Source: Phycisphaerae bacterium | GTDB taxonomy: Bacteria; Planctomycetota; Phycisphaerae; Sedimentisphaerales; Sedimentisphaeraceae | NCBI GenBank assembly: GCA_027078365.1 | Contig: JALWYQ010000042.1 | Coordinates: 1 to 64,000, forward strand | Length of the DNA stretch: 64,000 bases | Reading direction: 5' to 3' | Shown here: positions 59,485 to 64,000 of the stretch, one piece after another | Position numbering within the stretch: the first letter of the stretch is position 1 | How the letters are laid out: every line of letters starts with the position of its first letter | Made by a program: the position numbers and the translations under genes | The notes under the pieces: generated by a model | Databases searched by the model: none | What the model was told of the DNA's origin: nothing | The model's input: only the letters and a program-made list of their open reading frames with translations

Positions 59485-59515
59485 CTTGGCTACTTTAGAG
59501 ATAGCTCTCTATTTA

Positions 59516-59588
59516 GCCGATGTAGCTCATCTGGTAGAGCACAGCTTTCGTAAAGCTGGGGTAGTGAGTTCGAGTCTCACCATCGGCA
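59516..59588 (+). tRNA. tRNA-Thr (CGT)
   Basis: A complete 73-nt cloverleaf. The acceptor stem GCCGATG pairs with CATCGGC and the discriminator is A. The D-arm has AGCTCATCTGGTAGAGC. The anticodon stem CAGCT/AGCTG has loop TTCGTAA, giving CGT at 59549-59551 (reads ACG). The T-arm is GTGAGTTCGAGTCTCAC. CCA is not encoded. Only two bases separate it from the larE ATG. Confidence 0.97.
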
Positions 59589-59590
59589 TT

Positions 59591-60406
59591 ATGACTACAA
59601 AAGACAAACTTGCAGTTTTACAGAATCGCTTGTTAGAGCTCAAGAGGGTTGCTATTGCATATTCCGGGGGCGTTGACAGCGTCTTTCTCTTAAAAATTGC
59701 AGTTGATACACTCGGCGCAACCAATGTCTTAGCATGCCTTGGTATTAGCGAATCACTTGGCGAACACATGTACAAAAAGGCGATAGAAAACGCTAAGGAG
59801 ATTGGGGTCGATGTTACCGAATTTGGTATCAAAGAGCTTGCAGATCCGAAGTATTCCTCAAATGATTCAAATAGATGCTACCATTGCAAAAAGCATATGT
59901 TTTCAAATCTAGCAAAGATTGCATCGGAGAATGGATTTAAACACATTCTCTGTGGCAATAACTACGATGACAATGATGATTACAGACCTGGTAGTAAAGC
60001 AGCTATTGAGATAGGGGTTCTCTCGCCAATTGCCGATGCTAAACTAACCAAAAAAGAGATTCGCGAGATTAGCAGGCAACTGTTTCTCAAATCAGCGAAC
60101 GAACCGGCATCTCCATGCTTGGCCTCTAGAATTAGCTATGGCCTAGAAATCACAAAGCAAAGGCTCTCTCAGATAGATAAGGCAGAGTCTTTAATGCGTA
60201 AGCTTGGTTTTGTTGAGTTTAGAGTACGCCACCACAACGAACTTGCACGCATTGAAATATCTCAAGATGATTTTGAAAAGATAATGTCGCTAAAGGTTCG
60301 CGAACAAATTGTAAGCGAGTTTAAAAAGCTCGGCTTTGTTTACATTTCTCTAGACCTTCAAGGATTTCGTTCTGGAGCTCTAAATGAGAGCCTGCAACTC
60401 TCTTAA
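59591..60406 (+). CDS. larE: ATP-dependent sacrificial sulfur transferase
   Basis: PP-loop enzyme that donates its own cysteine sulfur to build the nickel-pincer nucleotide cofactor of lactate racemase-type enzymes. The 271-residue product has AYSGGVDS (25-30), the CYHCK segment (96-100), and SPCLASRI with Cys176, exactly the position of the sacrificial Cys176 of Lactobacillus plantarum LarE. The C-terminal RVRHHNELARIEI is typical. An in-frame start upstream would run through the tRNA, so ATG 59591 is preferred. No Shine-Dalgarno exists, because tRNA-Thr ends 2 nt before the ATG. No larB/larC or racemase homologue is in the window. Confidence 0.9.
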   Translation: MTTKDKLAVLQNRLLELKRVAIAYSGGVDSVFLLKIAVDTLGATNVLACLGISESLGEHMYKKAIENAKEIGVDVTEFGIKELADPKYSSNDSNRCYHCKKHMFSNLAKIASENGFKHILCGNNYDDNDDYRPGSKAAIEIGVLSPIADAKLTKKEIREISRQLFLKSANEPASPCLASRISYGLEITKQRLSQIDKAESLMRKLGFVEFRVRHHNELARIEISQDDFEKIMSLKVREQIVSEFKKLGFVYISLDLQGFRSGALNESLQLS

Positions 60407-60505
60407 AAACACTGCTAAGCAAAGCTTCGGTCCGTATTTAGATTGTACTTGAAGAACTGCTCCTCTAAGAGTAAAATCAGGAATTATTTATTTTGGGAAA
60501 TCCTT

Positions 60506-61279
60506 ATGCTATCATATCTAAAATTAAAGAATATATTACGTGAGCTCAAACATCATGCACCATTTACAATATTTGGTGCCGTGGTGGGGCTTCTCTGTGT
60601 CTTTGCTGCTAGAAATGCATCTCACGAGACAAGCGAGAGGCTCTTTAGCGTTTTTCATCCACTGCACGTTTTTCTCTCTGCAATGGTTACTGCCGCCCTT
60701 TTCAAAATCAATGAACAAAAGAAACATTTTTTCACTGTTTTGCTTGTAGGCTTTTTTGGCTCCATCGGTATTGCAACACTTAGCGATTCTATAATACCGT
60801 TCTTTGGAGAAGATATTCTTGGTGTTTCTATTGTCACACATCATCACCATCACGAGCATTCTATCAGCGAAAGCGATACTCATAGCCATGAATTGGTAGA
60901 TAAGCAAACGCCAATTTCTCACGAACACAAGGCATGCGAGAATAAAACAATAATGCAAAGACTGCATCTTGGCTTTATTGTAGAGTGGTACAGCGTATTG
61001 CCGTCGGCACTGCTTGGAGTTTTTGTGGCTTACTTTATGCCACGCACAAAAGCACCGCACGCCGCGCATGTCTTGATAAGTACTTGGGCATCAAGCGCAC
61101 ACATACTAATGAACACCCACACCACACTCACTGCGAGTATGTGGTTAGGTCTTTTAATAGTCCTGTTTATTTCCGTGTGGTTGCCTTGCTGTGTTAGTGA
61201 TATAATCTTTCCGATGCTATTCGTAAAAGATTCAAGTGAGCGAGACGACTCTCACTCATGCGTATTTTGCAAACATTGA
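60506..61279 (+). CDS. His-rich polytopic membrane protein, possible metal transporter
   Basis: No family named with confidence. The 257-residue protein has about six TM helices. A cytoplasmic or periplasmic loop at roughly 114-155 holds five consecutive His in THHHHHEHSISE, then DTHSHE and SHEHK. TM residues include DSIIPFF and HAAHVLISTWASSAHILMNTH, with His and polar residues in the helices. The end has CCVSD and CVFCKH. A divalent-metal (Ni or Zn) transport role is inferred from the His loop and from lying 100 bp downstream of larE, which needs nickel. GGGA precedes the ATG. The frame extends 21 codons upstream, but a start there is unlikely. Confidence 0.65.
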   Translation: MLSYLKLKNILRELKHHAPFTIFGAVVGLLCVFAARNASHETSERLFSVFHPLHVFLSAMVTAALFKINEQKKHFFTVLLVGFFGSIGIATLSDSIIPFFGEDILGVSIVTHHHHHEHSISESDTHSHELVDKQTPISHEHKACENKTIMQRLHLGFIVEWYSVLPSALLGVFVAYFMPRTKAPHAAHVLISTWASSAHILMNTHTTLTASMWLGLLIVLFISVWLPCCVSDIIFPMLFVKDSSERDDSHSCVFCKH

Positions 61280-61334
61280 TTGTTTAAAAAGCTAGCTAAT
61301 TTGATGCTATTAGCACCGCTGGTTTCTAGATTCT

Positions 61335-62315
61335 CTAGAAGAGCAGTGAGACCATAGCTACGCTAAATATTAACTGCACAAGAAATATCAAAGCGCCTAT
61401 TGTCAACGCTGATTTTCCATCACGCATAATACTCTTGAACGTTATCTTTAAGCCTATGCCGCTCATCGCAATAATTAATGAGTAATGACCTATCTTCGAG
61501 AGAACTCCAATCGCACTCTCAGGCAAAACTTTAAACGTTGAAATCAAAGAAAACACCACAAAGCCGATGATAAACAATGGTATTGTTGGCCTCTTAACTT
61601 TTTGACCATCATCTTGGCGTTTGCTCTTGAAAAGAAAAATGAGAATAAAAACAAGCGGAAACAACATCAGTATTCTAGTCATCTTCACTATAGTCGCAAC
61701 CTGACCAGCACCGTCGCTTACAGAGAATCCAGCCGCAACAACCTGCCCGACTGCTTGAAGAGTATTGCCAATAAAAATCCCTGAGTTTATATCCGTAAAT
61801 TTAAAAATCACTGTTGCAAGAAATGGGGCTAGAAAGATGCCTATTGTCCCAAGAAAGTTTACAATAGCTACCGAGAGACCGACTTCTTCCTCGCTTGCGC
61901 CGATTATTGCTTCCGTTGCAGCAATTGCAGAACTTCCACACACGCCATTTCCAATACCTAAAAGCAGAGCGAACTTTTTATCGAAATTGAAAACCTTTGA
62001 TAGAATAATAGCAACTGTTATTGTAAGAGAGAGAGCTGTTACCACTAGAAGAATAGATTTAAATCCAAGCTTTTCTAGTATCAAAAAGTCAAGGCGCACT
62101 CCCATAAGTGCAATCGCTACTGAGAGGAGATTCTTTTCACAGAACGTAACTCCAGAGGCAAAAACCTTACCGGGTTTAACAATATTGCCAACCAAAATAC
62201 CTGCCAAAATAGCCAGCGCAACCGCCCCAAGAGGAATAATCGAAGATAGCAATATGGCTACTAGCCCAATAGCAACACAAAGCAACAATCCATAACCATA
62301 CGATAAATATTTCAC
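61335..62315 (-). CDS. YeiH family putative sulfate exporter
   Basis: The 326-residue membrane protein has about ten TM helices and the YeiH-type signature: PLGAVALAILAGILVGN, FCEKNLLSVAIALMGVRLDF, LLGIGNGVCGSSAIAATEAIIGA, GIFIGNTLQAVGQVVAAGFSVSD and MSGIGLKITFKSIMRDGKSAL. Family members are putative sulfate or thiosulfate exporters, experimentally weakly defined. The start is GTG with AGGAG 6 nt before it. It ends convergently 56 nt from the His-rich protein, and it is followed 24 nt after the DEAD-box helicase on the same strand, with which it may be cotranscribed. Confidence 0.85.
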   Translation of the reverse strand: MKYLSYGYGLLLCVAIGLVAILLSSIIPLGAVALAILAGILVGNIVKPGKVFASGVTFCEKNLLSVAIALMGVRLDFLILEKLGFKSILLVVTALSLTITVAIILSKVFNFDKKFALLLGIGNGVCGSSAIAATEAIIGASEEEVGLSVAIVNFLGTIGIFLAPFLATVIFKFTDINSGIFIGNTLQAVGQVVAAGFSVSDGAGQVATIVKMTRILMLFPLVFILIFLFKSKRQDDGQKVKRPTIPLFIIGFVVFSLISTFKVLPESAIGVLSKIGHYSLIIAMSGIGLKITFKSIMRDGKSALTIGALIFLVQLIFSVAMVSLLF

Positions 62316-62339
62316 TTTAAGCTCCTTCGGTATTATTAT

Positions 62340-63680
62340 TTAGAATCTACGCCTACTTCTCTTCTTTTTTCTTGGTTGCGTCTTTTTTGAGGCCCACGGT
62401 CTTCCTGAGCGTTTTTGTTTTGGCTTCTCTTTTGCAACATTAGACTCTCTAGTCTGATTAGCTCTAAAGCTATGTGGTTTTGCCTGAGCGTCCTTTTTGC
62501 TTCTTTGCGGTTTGGACTGAGTGGATATCTTAGTAGCAGCCCGGTCAGTTTTGTCGTATTCAAAACCATCTACTCTGCGTTCTGTAATCTTTTTTCCCAA
62601 GAGGCGTTCAATTGCCTTTAACTGTTTGATTTGGTCGAAGCTAACCAAGGAAATAGCAATTCCATCAAGACCTGCTCGACCTGTTCGCCCAATACGATGT
62701 ACATAATCCTCCGCAACAGCTGGCAAATCATAATTTACAACGTATGGGAGTCTATCAATATCAAGACCACGCGCAGCTATATCAGTTGCAACCAATACCC
62801 TAGCTTTTGAACTCTTAAAATCACTAAGGGCACGCATCCTAGCCGATTGACTTTTATCACCGTGAATAGAGACCGCATTGATTTTGTCTTTCTTGAGTTG
62901 CCTCGCAAGCCTGTCTGCGCCATGTTTGGTACGCGTAAAGACTAAGACTCTATCCCAGTTTTCATCCTGTATCAATTTGGAAAGAAGCTCACGTTTGTGG
63001 CAGTGCTGAGTTGGATACATAATCTGCTCAACCTTCTCGGCTACGGAGTTTCTTTCTGCAATATCTATCATCTCAGGCTCTTCGAGAAGCGATGTGGCTA
63101 GTTCCCTAATCTCATCAGAGTAGGTTGCTGAGAATAGTAGATTTTGCCGCTTTTGTGGGAGCAGATTTATTATGCGTTTTATATCGTGAATAAAGCCCAT
63201 ATCCAACATACGGTCCGCTTCATCAAGAACTAAAATTTCGATTCTTGATAAGTCAAGAACCTTTGATTTGGCGTGATCTAGAAGCCTACCGGGCGTTGCA
63301 ACTATAATATCAACGCCTCTGCGCAATTTTTCAGTCTGAGGATTCATGCTTACTCCACCAAATATCTGCGCCGATTTGAATGGAAGTTTCTTGCCGTACT
63401 TCTCCACACTCTGGCCAACCTGAGCAGCTAATTCCCGAGTTGGCGTTATAACCAGCGCTCTAGGAAAGGTTCTCTTGATACGGGTCAAATCTAGTAATTG
63501 CAATATCGGCAACACAAATGCTGCCGTTTTACCAGTTCCCGTCTGGGCTCCGGCAAGGATATCACGCCCTGCTATGATTGCTGGGATTGCTTTTTTTTGA
63601 ATTGGTGTTGCTTCTTTGTAGCCAAGTTCTGCTACGGTATCTAAAAGTTTGGCTCTAAGACCAAGATTGTCAAACGACAT
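62340..63680 (-). CDS. DEAD-box RNA helicase, RhlE-like
   Basis: ATP-dependent RNA helicase of 446 residues. Visible motifs are [105 protein letters not shown] and [10 protein letters not shown]. The short basic tail after about residue 375 ([24 protein letters not shown]) matches the RhlE subgroup. AGGAG precedes the ATG by 7 nt. The second helicase of the window (48576-50099) has a longer N-terminus and belongs to another subgroup. The shared cold or RNA-turnover role is inferred. Confidence 0.92.
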   Translation of the reverse strand: MSFDNLGLRAKLLDTVAELGYKEATPIQKKAIPAIIAGRDILAGAQTGTGKTAAFVLPILQLLDLTRIKRTFPRALVITPTRELAAQVGQSVEKYGKKLPFKSAQIFGGVSMNPQTEKLRRGVDIIVATPGRLLDHAKSKVLDLSRIEILVLDEADRMLDMGFIHDIKRIINLLPQKRQNLLFSATYSDEIRELATSLLEEPEMIDIAERNSVAEKVEQIMYPTQHCHKRELLSKLIQDENWDRVLVFTRTKHGADRLARQLKKDKINAVSIHGDKSQSARMRALSDFKSSKARVLVATDIAARGLDIDRLPYVVNYDLPAVAEDYVHRIGRTGRAGLDGIAISLVSFDQIKQLKAIERLLGKKITERRVDGFEYDKTDRAATKISTQSKPQRSKKDAQAKPHSFRANQTRESNVAKEKPKQKRSGRPWASKKTQPRKKKRSRRRF

Positions 63681-63750
63681 CTAATACTCCTATTTCCGAA
63701 AAATGGAAACTGATTAAACTAGGGTGAAATGCTCAAAATTAACTAATGCT

Positions 63751-64000
63751 TTAGTCTCGATTAAAGAAACAAGACATACTATTGCAAGCATCAATAATAT
63801 CTGCCACTGGCTGCTTGTCAATAAAAGCAAGACTAAGACTGCTAGAATCAATCCTTATAAATGCAGCAAATGCATTTAACTTGACCATACAGAATGAAGC
63901 ATCTGCAGGATATTCTAGCGTAAGTGCGGTCTGGTCTTCATAATCTTCGATTCTATCGATAATATCTTCAACCGGAACCTCGCACGGAAAATCAATAACG
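63751..64000 (-). CDS. Partial gene at the window edge, C-terminal 82 residues
   Basis: On the minus strand an open frame enters from beyond 64000 and ends with TAA at 63751-63753. The codons fit a soluble protein: IDFPCEVPVEDIIDRIEDY, TALTLEYPADASFCMVKLNA, FIRIDSSSLSLAFIDKQPV, ADIIDACNSMSCFFNRD. The coding character (acidic amphipathic helices, few rare codons) is good, and the segment was not otherwise annotated. No family recognised. The start lies outside the window. It stops 70 bp upstream of the DEAD-box ATG on the same strand, so it may share a transcript with that gene. Confidence 0.6.
   Translation of the reverse strand, partial: VIDFPCEVPVEDIIDRIEDYEDQTALTLEYPADASFCMVKLNAFAAFIRIDSSSLSLAFIDKQPVADIIDACNSMSCFFNRD

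Noticed and set aside
61324-61341. TTCTAGATTCTCTAGAA hairpin as a terminator between the His-rich gene and YeiH
   Set aside because: The stem is AT-rich and 7 bp with a 3-nt loop and no T-run.

Overview
The window looks like chromosomal DNA of a planctomycete, most likely of the Phycisphaerae/Sedimentisphaerales type. This is inferred from gene content: three PEP-CTERM proteins, a secreted protein with a dockerin-like tail (GDVNQDC, then VNLEDIAILATNWL), type III glutamine synthetase, an LPS Kdo transferase, many divergent membrane proteins, and AT-rich DNA. No rRNA or other marker gene is present to confirm it. Most genes are ordinary chromosomal genes. There is no prophage, integrase or CRISPR array. 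The accessory signal is a set of intergenic palindromes, a decayed REP-associated transposase, and two giant repeat proteins.

Layout. 0-8.5 kb: tRNA-Asp, pdxB, a DUF89 protein, and an apparent operon aspC / GT-C-like membrane protein / GT2 glycosyltransferase / alr, whose genes overlap or nearly touch. 8.5-17 kb: a dockerin-like secreted protein, a sugar isomerase/oxidoreductase pair, a cation/proton antiporter fused to a PTS EIIA domain, then a repeat-rich gap with the transposase relic and two small membrane-associated proteins. 17-28.4 kb: two tandem paralogues of about 1,800 residues made of T5SS/PEP-CTERM-associated repeats, each behind a near-identical promoter and leader. 28.8-32.8 kb: amrS, a repeat-filled gap, a probably leaderless miaB, and a small PEP-CTERM protein. 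33-44 kb: nitrogen assimilation (gltB-gltD and glnA type III), then a DUF485/ActP-type symporter pair. 44-53.4 kb: an orphan nucleotidyltransferase, a TIGR02757 protein, aroA and a divergent aroC, a DEAD-box helicase, a membrane/TPR-like protein and waaA. 53.5-64 kb: a minus-strand run of hypothetical genes, a ComEA-like protein, a GH10-like pseudoenzyme, a partner-switching pair (anti-sigma kinase and STAS), DAHP synthase, then tRNA-Thr abutting larE, a His-rich membrane protein, a YeiH-type exporter, a second DEAD-box helicase and a truncated gene at the edge.

The best regulatory signal is in the nitrogen genes. Both gltBD and glnA are preceded by sigma-54 -24/-12 elements (TGGCAC-N5-TTGCT). 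About 90-130 bp further upstream each has a palindrome of the form TTACA-N5-GTAAC (two copies 30 bp apart for glnA, one clear copy for gltB). This looks like a small sigma-54 regulon with its activator site, and the site matches neither the NtrC nor the NtcA consensus. Shikimate-pathway genes (aroA, aroC, DAHP synthase) sit in two places. The aroC-like protein lacks the first conserved catalytic His.

All coordinates and motifs were read by eye. Family assignments are from recognised motifs, not searches.
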